In this document: positions 25,141 to 33,294 of the stretch, one piece after another
Position numbering within the stretch: the first letter of the stretch is position 1
Layout of the letters: every line of letters starts with the position of its first letter
DNA from: JANSYL01 sp963921255
GTDB taxonomy: Bacteria > Pseudomonadota > Alphaproteobacteria > Rhodobacterales > Rhodobacteraceae
Assembly: GCA_963921255.3 (NCBI GenBank)
Contig: CAWUEW020000002.1
Location: 310,001 to 374,000 of the forward strand
Reading direction: 5' to 3'
DNA: 64,000 bases
Program-made: the position numbers and the translations under genes
The notes under the pieces: generated by a model
Told to the model about the DNA's origin: nothing
The model's input: the letters and a program-made list of their open reading frames with translations, nothing else
The model's database searches: none

Positions 25141-25203
25141 GTTCGGCCTCTCCCCGACCCTCTCACTTCCTGGCCGAACGCAGAGATTGAACTCGTTCGG
25201 AGG
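25141..25203 (+). promoter_or_regulatory. Riboswitch expression platform with two competing hairpins
   Basis: GTTCGGCC (25141-25148) can pair with GGCCGAAC (25172-25179). The overlapping CCGAACG (25174-25180) can instead pair with CGTTCGG (25194-25200), whose end is part of the GGAGG ribosome site at 25199-25203. The two pairings are mutually exclusive, so translation of the binding-protein gene (ATG 25212) can be switched. No T-run is present, which favours translational over transcriptional control. Confidence 0.65.
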
Positions 25204-25211
25204 AACTGAAG

Positions 25212-26276
25212 ATGCTCAAGACTACATTCGCCGCTGTCGCGGCCCTCGCCCTGGTCATGACCCCCACCCTTGCGACGGCGCAGGACCGCACCGAATTTCG
25301 CGTTGCCTGGTCGATCTATGTCGGCTGGATGCCCTGGGGCTATCTCGAAGACAGCGGGATCATGGACCGGTGGGCCGAGCGCTATGGCATTGATGTCGAG
25401 ATCGTGCAGATCAATGACTACGTGGAATCCATCAACCTCTACACCGCCGGCGAGTTTGACGGCGTAAGCGCCACGAACATGGATACGCTGTCGATCCCGT
25501 CGGGCTCGGGCATTGACACTACCGCCCTGATCGTCGGCGATTTCTCCAACGGCAACGACGCGGTCATCCTGAAAGGCGAAGGCGGATTGGAAGACCTTGC
25601 CGGCATGCCGGTCAATCTGGTCGAGCTGTCGGTGTCGCACTACCTGCTCGCCCGCGCGCTGGATTCGGTCGGACTGGCCGAACGCGATCTGGACGGTGTG
25701 ATCAACACCTCCGACGCCGACATGATCGCCGCCTTCCAGACCGAGGACGTGGAAGCCGTCGTCACCTGGAACCCGCTGGTCTCGACCATCGCGGAAAGCC
25801 CCGAGGCCAACATCCTGTTCACCTCGGCCGACATCCCGGGCGAAATCATCGACATGATGGTGGTGAACACCGAAACGCTGGAAGCAAACCCGGATTTCGG
25901 ACGGGCCCTTGTTGGGGCCTGGTACGAGTTGATGACCATCATGTCGTCCGACACGGATGAAGGCATCGCGGCCCGCACGGCGATGGCCGAAGCGTCCGGC
26001 ACCGACCTGGCCGGCTACGACGCACAGTTGGCCTCGACCGAGATGTTCTACAACCCGGCCGATGCCGTGGCCTTCGTGGAAAGTGAAACCCTGCCCGAAA
26101 CCATGGTGACAGTGGCCGAGTTCCTGTTCGACCAGGGCATTCTGGGCGAAGGGGCCCCGAGCGCGGACTTCGTGGGGATCGAATACCCGGGCGGCGTGAC
26201 AACCGGCGACACGTCCAACGTGCAGCTGCGCTTTGACCCAAGCTTCATGCAGATGGCCGCTGACGGCGCGCTCTAA
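25212..26276 (+). CDS. ABC transporter substrate-binding protein, probable guanidine (annotated elsewhere as urea) uptake
   Basis: A 354-residue periplasmic protein of the NitT/SsuA-like fold, with a signal peptide (residues 1-23, cleavage near T-A-Q-D) and the opening R-V-A-W-S-I-Y-V-G-W-M-P-W-G-Y. Proteins of this subfamily occur beside urea/guanidine carboxylases and were named putative urea transporters before guanidine was recognised as the ligand of such operons. The riboswitch directly upstream argues for guanidinium. It is the first gene of the operon; the permease starts 24 bp later. Confidence 0.88.
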   Translation: MLKTTFAAVAALALVMTPTLATAQDRTEFRVAWSIYVGWMPWGYLEDSGIMDRWAERYGIDVEIVQINDYVESINLYTAGEFDGVSATNMDTLSIPSGSGIDTTALIVGDFSNGNDAVILKGEGGLEDLAGMPVNLVELSVSHYLLARALDSVGLAERDLDGVINTSDADMIAAFQTEDVEAVVTWNPLVSTIAESPEANILFTSADIPGEIIDMMVVNTETLEANPDFGRALVGAWYELMTIMSSDTDEGIAARTAMAEASGTDLAGYDAQLASTEMFYNPADAVAFVESETLPETMVTVAEFLFDQGILGEGAPSADFVGIEYPGGVTTGDTSNVQLRFDPSFMQMAADGAL

Positions 26277-26299
26277 GCCAGACCCGAGGGGGCGGAGCC

Positions 26300-27112
26300 A
26301 TGCGGTGGATCAACCGGGAACCGAGCGCGGTTGCGCGCTTTGCATTGGCGGCAACGCCATTTGCACTGGTGGCCTTGGCCTATGCGGCCGGGTCGGCCGC
26401 GCGGCTGGCCGAAAATCCGCAGGATCGCATCCTCCCCGCCCCCTCGACCCTGGTTGAAACGGCCATCCGGCTCCTGACCGAACCGGATCGCCGCTCGGGC
26501 GAAATCCTGTTCTGGGGCGACACGGTGTCCAGCCTGTCTCTGCTGTTTGCCGGGGTCGGCATCGCGGCCTTGATCGGGCTGTGTTTCGGGCTGGCCATCG
26601 GATTGATCCCCGTCGTTCGCTCGACGTTCAAAGGCTTCGTGGCTGTGATCTCCATGATCCCGCCATTGGCTGTTTTGCCAATTCTTTTCATTACGTTAGG
26701 GGTCGGGGATACGGCGAAGGTCGCCCTGATCGCCATCGGCATCACACCGTTCCTGATCCGCGACCTCTCGGCCCGCACGATGGAGTTGCCGCAGGAACAA
26801 ATCGTCAAGGCGCAGACGCTTGGCGCGTCGTCCTTCGCCATCGTGGTGTCGGTTGCGCTGCCACAGATCATGCCGCGCCTGATCTCGGTGGTTCGGTTGT
26901 CCCTGGGGCCCGCGTGGTTGTTCCTGATCGCCGCCGAGGCCGTCGCATCCGACAGCGGTCTTGGGTATCGCATCTTCCTCGTGCGCCGGTTCCTCGCGAT
27001 GGATGTGATCCGGAACTACGTCGCGTGGATCACGTTCCTGGCGTTCATGTTCGACTGGGCGCTCTCCCGGCTGTCGCGCTGGCTTTACCCTTGGGCGGAG
27101 ACACGGGCATGA
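26300..27112 (+). CDS. ABC transporter permease, guanidine operon
   Basis: A 270-residue inner-membrane BPD_transp_1 permease with about six helices. The EAA loop that contacts the ATPase is seen near residue 170 (Q-I-V-K-A-Q-T-L-G-A-S-S-F-A-I-V-V). Helical segments include F-V-A-V-I-S-M-I-P-P-L-A-V-L-P-I-L. GGGGGCGGAG lies before the ATG. Its stop overlaps the ATPase start (ATGA), so subunit synthesis is coupled. By homology it forms a homodimer with the nitrate/sulfonate-type ATPase encoded next. Confidence 0.9.
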   Translation: MRWINREPSAVARFALAATPFALVALAYAAGSAARLAENPQDRILPAPSTLVETAIRLLTEPDRRSGEILFWGDTVSSLSLLFAGVGIAALIGLCFGLAIGLIPVVRSTFKGFVAVISMIPPLAVLPILFITLGVGDTAKVALIAIGITPFLIRDLSARTMELPQEQIVKAQTLGASSFAIVVSVALPQIMPRLISVVRLSLGPAWLFLIAAEAVASDSGLGYRIFLVRRFLAMDVIRNYVAWITFLAFMFDWALSRLSRWLYPWAETRA

Positions 27113-27900
27113 GTTTCGTCAGCGTCGAAAACATCTTTCAGAGCTATGACCGTCGCCCCATCCTCGAGCGCGTGAACCTGAGCGCCGAAGAGGGCGAGTT
27201 TGTCTCCATCGTCGGGGCGTCAGGCTGCGGAAAATCGACCTTCCTGCGCCTCCTGTTGGACCAGGAACGGCCAACCCGCGGAGCCATCTTTGTCGACGGC
27301 GCGCCGCTGAAGGGGGAACCAGACCGGTCCCGGGGTATCGTCTTCCAACGCTATTCGGTGTTTCCGCATCTGACGGTGCGCGACAATATCGTGGCTGCCG
27401 AAGGACTGTCCAAACCGCTTGGTCGTGTGTTCGGCGCCGTGAAGCGCGCCGCGCGGGCCCGCGCCGATGACGCGCTGGAGCGTATCGGTCTGTCCCATGT
27501 GGCCGACCAGTATCCCTCTGCGCTGTCTGGCGGAATGCAGCAGCGGCTGGCGATTGCGCAGGCGCTGGCCGCCCGTCCCCGGATCCTGCTGCTGGACGAG
27601 CCGTTTGGCGCGCTGGACCCCGGCACGCGCGAGCAGATGCACGATTTTCTGCAAGACCTGCGGGCCGAAACGCAAATGACGGTTTTCATGGTGACCCATG
27701 ATTTGCCCGAAGCTTTCAAACTGGGCGACCGGGTGATCGTGTTCGACAAGACCCGGTGGGACCCCCACGACCCGGCAGCCTATGGCGCGACGATTACCTA
27801 CGATTTCGATGCCCAGAACGGTGGCATTCCCTATCAATTGGAAGAGGACGAACATGTACTGGACACAGACCCAGAAAAGCCGGTCGCATCACCCGGCTGA
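27109..27900 (+). CDS. ABC transporter ATP-binding protein, guanidine operon
   Basis: A 263-residue ATPase with Walker A G-A-S-G-C-G-K-S-T, Q-loop V-F-Q-R-Y-S-V-F, signature L-S-G-G-M-Q-Q-R, Walker B I-L-L-L-D-E-P and H-loop V-T-H-D. It has an extended C-terminus (about 30 residues beyond the core, acidic) of the NitT/TauT type. The start is the ATG at 27109 inside the permease stop. Its final 47 bases overlap the ureohydrolase gene in another frame. Confidence 0.93.
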   Translation: MSFVSVENIFQSYDRRPILERVNLSAEEGEFVSIVGASGCGKSTFLRLLLDQERPTRGAIFVDGAPLKGEPDRSRGIVFQRYSVFPHLTVRDNIVAAEGLSKPLGRVFGAVKRAARARADDALERIGLSHVADQYPSALSGGMQQRLAIAQALAARPRILLLDEPFGALDPGTREQMHDFLQDLRAETQMTVFMVTHDLPEAFKLGDRVIVFDKTRWDPHDPAAYGATITYDFDAQNGGIPYQLEEDEHVLDTDPEKPVASPG

Positions 27901-29098
27901 TCGGCCGGACCGGGATCGCCATGCGCATCATCCGGACCTGACCAAGCTGCAGGGCTGGAAAAGCATGAAAGCCGAAGCCGATCTGCCCGAGGGTCGATGG
28001 GATGAGGAGCGGCGTTGGGCCCTGCGCATGGGCCTGACTGGGGCCGACAGCATCGAGGACAAGTCGATCCCGACCTTTGCGCGGGGCGAGTTGCCCCACT
28101 ACGCCGGGATCAACACCTTCCTCAAAGCGCCCTATGCCGAGGATGTCACCGAGGTCAAAGACTATGACGCGACGGTTCTGGGCATCCCGTTCGATGGGGG
28201 CACGACCTACCGGCCTGGAACCCGGTTCGGACCGCAAGGCGTGCGCAAGATCAGCGCGCTTTACACACCCTACAACTATGAAATGGCGGTCGATCTGCGC
28301 GAACAGATGACGCTGTGCGATGCAGGGGATGTCTTCACCATCCCGGCAAACCTCGAAAAAAGCTTCGACCAGATCAGCCGCGCCGTCAGCCATGTGTTCA
28401 GCTCTGGCTCTCTGCCGATCATGATCGGGGGCGACCATTCCATCGGCTTCCCCTGCGTGCGCGGGATCGCGGAATGCACCTCGAAAAAGATCGGGATCGT
28501 GCATTTTGACCGGCACGCGGACATCCAGGAAAAGGATCTGGATGAGCGGATGCACACGACCCCGTGGTTCCATTCGACCAATCTGCCCAACGTCCCGGCA
28601 AAGAACCTGGTGCAGGTGGGGATCGGCGGGTGGCAGGTCCCCCGCGAGGCGGTCAAGGTCGCGCGCGAGCGGGAAACCAACATCATCACCATGTCCGACA
28701 TGGAAAGGATGGGCGTCGACAAGACCGCCGAAATGGCGCTCGAAATGGCGTGGGACGGCGTCGACATGGTCTACATGTCTTTCGATATCGACAGCATTGA
28801 TTGCGGGTTCGTGCCCGGCACCGGGTGGCCGGAACCCGGCGGCTTCCTTCCGCGAGAGGCGCTGGCTCTCGCGTCCAAGGTGGCCGCAGAAGGGCTCTGC
28901 GGCATGGAACTGGTCGAGGTGTCCCCACCCTATGACACGTCCGACATCACCGCGCTGATGGGAACGCGGGTGATTGTCGATGTGCTTGGCTCGCTGGTCG
29001 CCTCGGGGAATCTGGGCAAGCACAAGGCCCATATCGACAAACCCGTCACCATCCCGCATGGCGAATTTGAAGGCCGGAGGTGGTCGAATGCCACATGA
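27854..29098 (+). CDS. gdmH: Ureohydrolase, probable nickel-dependent guanidine hydrolase
   Basis: A 414-residue arginase-superfamily enzyme. Metal-binding motifs are intact: G-G-D-H-S, F-D-R-H-A-D and S-F-D-I-D-S-I-D. It has a long N-terminal extension (about 80 residues, with K-A-E-A-D-L-P-E-G-R-W and F-A-R-G-E-L-P) before the core begins at V-L-G-I-P-F-D-G-G-T-T-Y-R-P-G-T. Such an extension and the riboswitch-transporter context match the guanidine hydrolase GdmH branch, which yields urea and ammonia, rather than agmatinase or arginase. Start choice: ATG at 27854 has GAAGAGGACG upstream; ATG at 27965 is an alternative. Substrate assignment is inference from context. Confidence 0.82.
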   Translation: MYWTQTQKSRSHHPADRPDRDRHAHHPDLTKLQGWKSMKAEADLPEGRWDEERRWALRMGLTGADSIEDKSIPTFARGELPHYAGINTFLKAPYAEDVTEVKDYDATVLGIPFDGGTTYRPGTRFGPQGVRKISALYTPYNYEMAVDLREQMTLCDAGDVFTIPANLEKSFDQISRAVSHVFSSGSLPIMIGGDHSIGFPCVRGIAECTSKKIGIVHFDRHADIQEKDLDERMHTTPWFHSTNLPNVPAKNLVQVGIGGWQVPREAVKVARERETNIITMSDMERMGVDKTAEMALEMAWDGVDMVYMSFDIDSIDCGFVPGTGWPEPGGFLPREALALASKVAAEGLCGMELVEVSPPYDTSDITALMGTRVIVDVLGSLVASGNLGKHKAHIDKPVTIPHGEFEGRRWSNAT

Positions 29099-29531
29099 TA
29101 TCGTGAACGGGCATATCGGCCATCACCACCACCATCCCCACGATCACAACCATCCGCATGGCGCGGATCACCTGCACAGTCACATGCCGCCCGAGGATCA
29201 GGCCGCCGACCTGCAGGTCTTGGCCACGCAATTCATCGATGGATTCGTCCAAGCCGCCGACAAGGCCGCGTATTTGCGCTTGGCCGGGGTGCCTTTGGAG
29301 CGACCGGGCAAGGACGGACAAACGGCGCTGAAGCTTGTGGATGTCGAACTGACCACCGAATGGCAGGTCGGCACGGCCTCTCCGTCCTTTGGGTCCCGGG
29401 AACTGAGCTATCTCCCCTTTCCCGGCGAGATGATCCGTGAACGCACGAACATGGCCTTGGTCTACGTGTCGACGGACGAGAAAGACAAACTGGATATCCG
29501 CCATTTTCTGGCGACACGCGAAAGGGACTAA
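29088..29531 (+). CDS. Histidine-rich protein of the guanidine hydrolase operon (possible nickel accessory protein)
   Basis: A 147-residue protein I do not recognise as a named family. Residues 9-31 are a dense histidine tract (G-H-H-H-H-H-P-H-D-H-N-H-P-H) of the kind used for nickel or zinc storage in HypB, UreE and SlyD. The remaining 110 residues form a compact soluble domain with W-Q-V-G-T-A-S-P-S-F-G-S-R-E-L and a Y-L-P-F-P-G-E-M segment. GGAGG precedes the ATG, and the gene overlaps the ureohydrolase by 11 bp. Known GdmH needs GhaA/GhaB (HypA/HypB-like) for nickel loading; neither is present here, so this protein may replace them. No signal peptide. Confidence 0.75.
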   Translation: MPHDIVNGHIGHHHHHPHDHNHPHGADHLHSHMPPEDQAADLQVLATQFIDGFVQAADKAAYLRLAGVPLERPGKDGQTALKLVDVELTTEWQVGTASPSFGSRELSYLPFPGEMIRERTNMALVYVSTDEKDKLDIRHFLATRERD

Positions 29532-29705
29532 ATGATGATCCGTACTCTGATTGCAGGCGCCAGCATGCTGGCCCCCTCCGCTCTGCTGGCCCACGACGCC
29601 GGCGGCCTGCCGCACGCGCATCCGCACGGTCTGGAAACCGCGGTTGCCGCCGTTGGCGTCGCCGTCGCCCTAGCCTTGGTTATCGGGTATTTGCGCGCCC
29701 GGTGA
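29532..29705 (+). CDS. 57-residue histidine-containing membrane peptide
   Basis: A short gene starting at the base after the histidine-rich gene's stop. The product has a signal peptide (residues 1-20, cleavage near L-L-A-H), a short periplasmic D-A-G-G-L-P-H-A-H-P-H-G-L segment with four histidines, and one C-terminal transmembrane helix ending in Y-L-R-A-R. This design suggests a periplasmic metal-binding peptide anchored in the inner membrane. Its immediate coupling to the histidine-rich protein supports a shared nickel role. The 3' end overlaps the opposing HTH gene by 36 bp. Confidence 0.6.
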   Translation: MMIRTLIAGASMLAPSALLAHDAGGLPHAHPHGLETAVAAVGVAVALALVIGYLRAR

Positions 29706-29921
29706 CGGGTCCGAGGGGTCGGGCTGATATTCGAGCACATCGCCCGGCTGGCAGTCCAATTCCCGGCAGATGTTCGCCAGCGTTTCAAAGCGGACACCCT
29801 TCACATGGCCGCGCTTGAGCAAGGACAGGTTCGCCTCGGTGATTCCGATGCGTGCCGCCAATTCTTTCGAACTCATCTTGCGCAAAGCGATCATCACGTC
29901 CAATCGCACGATGATGGGCAC
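29670..29921 (-). CDS. XRE-type helix-turn-helix regulator (DUF2975 partner)
   Basis: An 83-residue Cro/CI-type protein: P-I-I-V-R-L-D-V-M, then E-L-A-A-R-I-G-I-T-E-A-N-L-S-L-L-K as the HTH, and C-R-E-L-D-C-Q-P-G-D-V-L-E-Y at the end of the domain, followed by a proline-rich tail. It starts at a GTG overlapping the stop of the DUF2975 gene by one base. This two-gene pairing is common, with the membrane protein thought to modulate the regulator. Confidence 0.9.
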   Translation of the reverse strand: MPIIVRLDVMIALRKMSSKELAARIGITEANLSLLKRGHVKGVRFETLANICRELDCQPGDVLEYQPDPSDPSPGAQIPDNQG

Positions 29922-30466
29922 TAGATGAACTCCGCGTTTTCTGCCGCGATGGCGCGGGCCATCGACCAGACATGCCCCAAAGCCCAGATCAGCAGGCCGA
30001 TCAACAGCCCCAAGACTGCATGGCTGGACACGACAAACGCCAAGACGCGTTCCCCCGGGCCAGCCCCGGCACTTAGAACAAGACCAAGGGCCGTCGGGAC
30101 GACCAGGGCCAGCGCCCCGGCGGCCGTTATCCACCGGCCGGTCCGGGCCAGCGCGGCGGGCACCCGCGTTCCGAACCAATCCGCCCCGGCAAATTCGTCA
30201 AAGCAATCCGCGGCGGCAAAGCACGCCCGCGCAAGCGCCAGCGCCGGCAACACCGCAAGACCGCCCGCCACCACCCAAAGCAAAGGCGCGCCGTGACCGG
30301 TCGGGGCTAGGCCCAACTGGACCGCCACCGCAACACGCGCGTCACCGAACACCCAGGACAGAAGCACCGCTGCGGGGAACGCCAATCCCACCAATCGATA
30401 AATCCAACCCGCCCATCGTGCACGGTATTGGAGGGTTTCAAGCAAGCGGGACGTGGGATCGGACAT
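29921..30466 (-). CDS. DUF2975 membrane protein
   Basis: A 181-residue inner-membrane protein with four predicted helices, near residues 20-40, 60-85, 112-132 and 140-165. An A-C-F-A-A-A-D-C-F-D-E-F segment lies between the second and third. The start at 30466 follows GAGGAG; five extra upstream residues to 30481 were excluded. It is cotranscribed and overlapping with the XRE regulator. Upstream are two direct repeats at 30505-30534. The function is unknown; related pairs are regarded as membrane-linked regulatory modules. Confidence 0.85.
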   Translation of the reverse strand: MSDPTSRLLETLQYRARWAGWIYRLVGLAFPAAVLLSWVFGDARVAVAVQLGLAPTGHGAPLLWVVAGGLAVLPALALARACFAAADCFDEFAGADWFGTRVPAALARTGRWITAAGALALVVPTALGLVLSAGAGPGERVLAFVVSSHAVLGLLIGLLIWALGHVWSMARAIAAENAEFI

Positions 30467-30504
30467 GACAAAGCTCCTCAAATCCAGGTCAGAGTATGGT
30501 GATT

Positions 30505-30534
30505 CTTTCTGTTAAACAATAATTCCTTTCTGTT
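30505..30534. promoter_or_regulatory. Direct repeats in the DUF2975/XRE promoter region
   Basis: CTTTCTGTT occurs at 30505-30513 and 30526-30534, exactly 21 bp apart (two helical turns), in the AT-rich stretch upstream of the DUF2975 gene. This looks like a two-site operator for the encoded XRE protein. The rest of the 240-bp gap up to the HAD gene shows no other feature. Confidence 0.5.
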
Positions 30535-30706
30535 TTGATTGATTTGGAGAAACTGGCCCCTTTCATCTTGTTCAGATGTCGAACGGTCCTGCATTCCGCC
30601 TCCCTCCTTCTGCAAAACTGGCCGTAGAATGAAATCCGTCCGGGGGATAAGGAACACATCGCCGAGCCGGATGGAGGCCTCCGGTGGGCGAACACGAGGG
30701 CAGAAG

Positions 30707-31369
30707 ATGGACGCAATTCTCTTTGATTGTGATGGCGTGTTGGTGGACACAGAAGCGCGCGCCAATGACGCCATGGCGGCGCTGATCTCGTCGCTTGGGG
30801 TTCCAACGACCGGTCCGGACTGCCGCGCACGCTTTCAGGGTCTGTCTTTGGCCGCGGTTGCCGAACAATTGGCCCGCGACGACGGCCTGAACCTGAGCGT
30901 CAGCCAGATAACCGAGGCAGTCGAGGCTGCGCTGTCGTCGGGCGTTCGTGAAATGCCCGGCGCGACAGAGTTGGTGAGACGGGTGCAGGCCAACGGGCTT
31001 GCCACCTGCGTTGCCTCCTCCGGCAGTGTCGAAAAGATGCAGCTGACGCTGTCGCAGACCGGCCTTTTGCCATTCTTCGTTGGACGCCTTTACAGCACAT
31101 CGATGGTCGCACGAGGCAAACCGGCCCCCGACATCTTTCAACATGCCGCGCGGCAGCTTGAGGTCGACATCGCCCGGTGCGTCGTAATCGAGGATTCGCT
31201 ATCGGGTATTCGCGCCGGGGTGGCCTCCGGCGCCCAGGTCCTGGCCTTGTGTGCCGACGATTTTGCTGATCCTGACGCGGCCAAGGCGCTTGGGGCGCGG
31301 CCGGTCTTCAGCCACGCCGAAGTATCGGACCTTTTGGGCCTATCGACCGCGCGGTCGGCGGACCCCTAA
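30707..31369 (+). CDS. HAD-superfamily phosphatase, beta-phosphoglucomutase-like
   Basis: A 220-residue HAD subfamily IA hydrolase. Motif I is F-D-C-D-G-V-L-V-D-T-E near residue 6, motif II V-A-S-S-G-S, motif III lysine G-K-P-A-P-D-I-F, and motif IV V-I-E-D-S-L-S-G-I-R-A-G. The helical cap between motif I and II has the size of phosphoglycolate phosphatase, sugar-phosphatase or beta-phosphoglucomutase types. The ATG at 30707 follows GAGGG; the longer frame is not supported. It is convergent with the gamma-glutamyltransferase gene, overlapping by 4 bp. The substrate is unknown. Confidence 0.88.
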   Translation: MDAILFDCDGVLVDTEARANDAMAALISSLGVPTTGPDCRARFQGLSLAAVAEQLARDDGLNLSVSQITEAVEAALSSGVREMPGATELVRRVQANGLATCVASSGSVEKMQLTLSQTGLLPFFVGRLYSTSMVARGKPAPDIFQHAARQLEVDIARCVVIEDSLSGIRAGVASGAQVLALCADDFADPDAAKALGARPVFSHAEVSDLLGLSTARSADP

Positions 31370-33156
31370 CGACCGATGGCATAGGCCTGCATCAGGCGGG
31401 GCGTCGCCCCGGCCCGCAGCAGGCCATCGGGATCCCGCGCCGCCGCCGTCAACCGCCCGACCGACCAGGGCGCCGCCACCTCCACGTCATGTCCACGCGC
31501 CCGCAAATCATCCAGGACGTCAGGGCCAAACGCCGGTTCCGCCATCAAATGCCCCGGACGTGCCTCACGCGGGTAGAAGGAGGATTGGAAATGACCGGTG
31601 TGAAACAGCGGCGCGTCAATCGCTTCCTGAAGGTTTGCGGTGCCGTGGACGAGGCGAAGGAACAGGATCAATTGCCATTGGTCTTGCTGGTCGCCGCCGG
31701 GCGTACCGAAGGCCAGTTGCGTGCCATCCGGCCCTTGCGCCATGGACGGCGACAGCGTGGTGCGCGGCCGTCGACCGGGCGCCAGCGAGGTGGGATAGCC
31801 TTCGTCCAGCCAGAACATCTGTGCCCGGCTGTTCAATGGCATGCCCAACCCCGGCACCACGGGCGAGGATTGCAACCACCCTCCGGACGGTGTGGCGGAC
31901 ACGGCGTTGCCCCATCGATCGATCACGTCCAGATGAACCGTGTCGCCACGACGTTCGGTCAGATGGGCCATCGTCGGTTCACCCGCGCCGATACCGGGGC
32001 CACCCCCATGATCCCACTCTGCCCGTGCGACGGCGGCTGTCGCCCAGTCTTCTAACCCCGGGATCGCCCCCGGGCGTTGCAGGTGCGATGCCGATGGTTG
32101 GATCAAAGCCCGGCGCGCTTGGGCGTAGGCGTCGGACAAAAGGATTTCGGTTGGCACGTCCGCGTGGGCCGGATCGCCGTAATAGGCCTCGCGGTCCGCA
32201 AAGCTGAGCTTCATCGTTTCCGTGACCGTGTGCACGAACTGCGCCCCCGAAAGATCCATCTGCGCCACGTCCAACCCCGCGAGGATGTTCAGCGATTGCA
32301 GCAGGGTCGGGCCCTGGGTCCACATGCCCGCCTTCCACACTGTCCACCCGGCATACGTGGTCTGGAGCGGCGGTTCGTAGCTGGCCTGCCACGCCGCGAG
32401 GTCATCGCCGGACAGGACACCCTTGCGGCGCGCGCCGGCCGCGTCCATGACTTCGGCGTCTTGCAGATAGGCGTCAATGCGCTCGGCGATGAACCCTTCG
32501 TAAAAGGCGCGGCGTGCCGCTTCGATCTGGCTTTCCCGGCTGTCTTGCGTTTCGGCTTCTTGCAAGAGACGTTCCCACGTCTGCGCGAGGTCGGGGTTCT
32601 TGAACATACCGTTCGGCTTGGGGGCCTGCCCGCCCGGAAGCCAGGTGGCGTAGGAGGTCGGCCATTCCGCTTCGAAAAACGCGGCCAAGCCGGCAATGGT
32701 ATGCGCAACCCTTGGCAACACGGGATGTCCATGGCGCGCATAGTGGATCGCAGGCTCCAGAATATCGCGCAATGGCAAGCGCCCGTGGTCGCGCAGCATC
32801 AGCATCCAAGCGCCGAACGCGCCGGGCACAACCGTTGCAAGCAGTCCGGAGCCCGGGATCAGATCCAAACCCTCGGCGCGGTAGTGGGCGATCGTGGCCT
32901 TCGCGGGCGCGGCGCCCTGGCCGCAGATGACTTGGGGCGAGTCGGCGTCCGCCGTGCGGATCATCAGCGGCATATCCCCGAGCGGCCCATTCAAATGCGG
33001 CTCGACCACCTGCAGAACAAATCCCATTGCGGCCGAGGCATCAAACGCGTTGCCACCCTGTTCCAAGATCTTCATGCCAACCGCCGATGCGATCCAATGG
33101 GTGGACGCCACAACGCCGAAGGTGCCTTTGATCTCGGGCCGGGTGGTAAAGGTCAT
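31366..33156 (-). CDS. Gamma-glutamyltransferase family protein
   Basis: A 596-residue Ntn-hydrolase precursor. The N-terminal large-subunit region carries A-S-T-H-W-I-A-S-A-V-G, G-G-N-A-F-D-A-S-A-A and the P-L-G-D-M-P-L-M-I segment. The autoprocessing and nucleophile threonine is in G-D-T-V-H-L-D-V-I-D-R-W-G-N-A-V-S. The family's oxyanion P-G-R-R-P-R-T-T-L-S-P and L-A-F-G-T-P-G-G-D motifs follow. No signal peptide is visible, so it may be cytoplasmic, unlike classical Ggt; acylase or peptide-hydrolysing roles are possible. It is divergent from the molybdopterin oxidoreductase across a 138-bp gap. Confidence 0.9.
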   Translation of the reverse strand: MTFTTRPEIKGTFGVVASTHWIASAVGMKILEQGGNAFDASAAMGFVLQVVEPHLNGPLGDMPLMIRTADADSPQVICGQGAAPAKATIAHYRAEGLDLIPGSGLLATVVPGAFGAWMLMLRDHGRLPLRDILEPAIHYARHGHPVLPRVAHTIAGLAAFFEAEWPTSYATWLPGGQAPKPNGMFKNPDLAQTWERLLQEAETQDSRESQIEAARRAFYEGFIAERIDAYLQDAEVMDAAGARRKGVLSGDDLAAWQASYEPPLQTTYAGWTVWKAGMWTQGPTLLQSLNILAGLDVAQMDLSGAQFVHTVTETMKLSFADREAYYGDPAHADVPTEILLSDAYAQARRALIQPSASHLQRPGAIPGLEDWATAAVARAEWDHGGGPGIGAGEPTMAHLTERRGDTVHLDVIDRWGNAVSATPSGGWLQSSPVVPGLGMPLNSRAQMFWLDEGYPTSLAPGRRPRTTLSPSMAQGPDGTQLAFGTPGGDQQDQWQLILFLRLVHGTANLQEAIDAPLFHTGHFQSSFYPREARPGHLMAEPAFGPDVLDDLRARGHDVEVAAPWSVGRLTAAARDPDGLLRAGATPRLMQAYAIGR

Positions 33157-33294
33157 GACGTTGTCTCTTTTTGGGGAGCGTGACGCTGTATCTGGTCCCC
33201 CAGATAAAGCGCATCCATCGAATTGCCACGCCGAGACGTCGGTGGAACCGACGGAAACTTGGACCGGGGCCGCCCTGTCGCCTAGGGTAGCTGC

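Noticed and set aside
24843..25393. ORFs overlapping the guanidine operon leader
   Set aside because: They run across the riboswitch blocks and hairpins and have no ribosome sites or domain character.
25212..26276. Urea-specific ABC transporter
   Set aside because: No urea carboxylase or urease genes are present, and the guanidine riboswitch and ureohydrolase point to guanidine.
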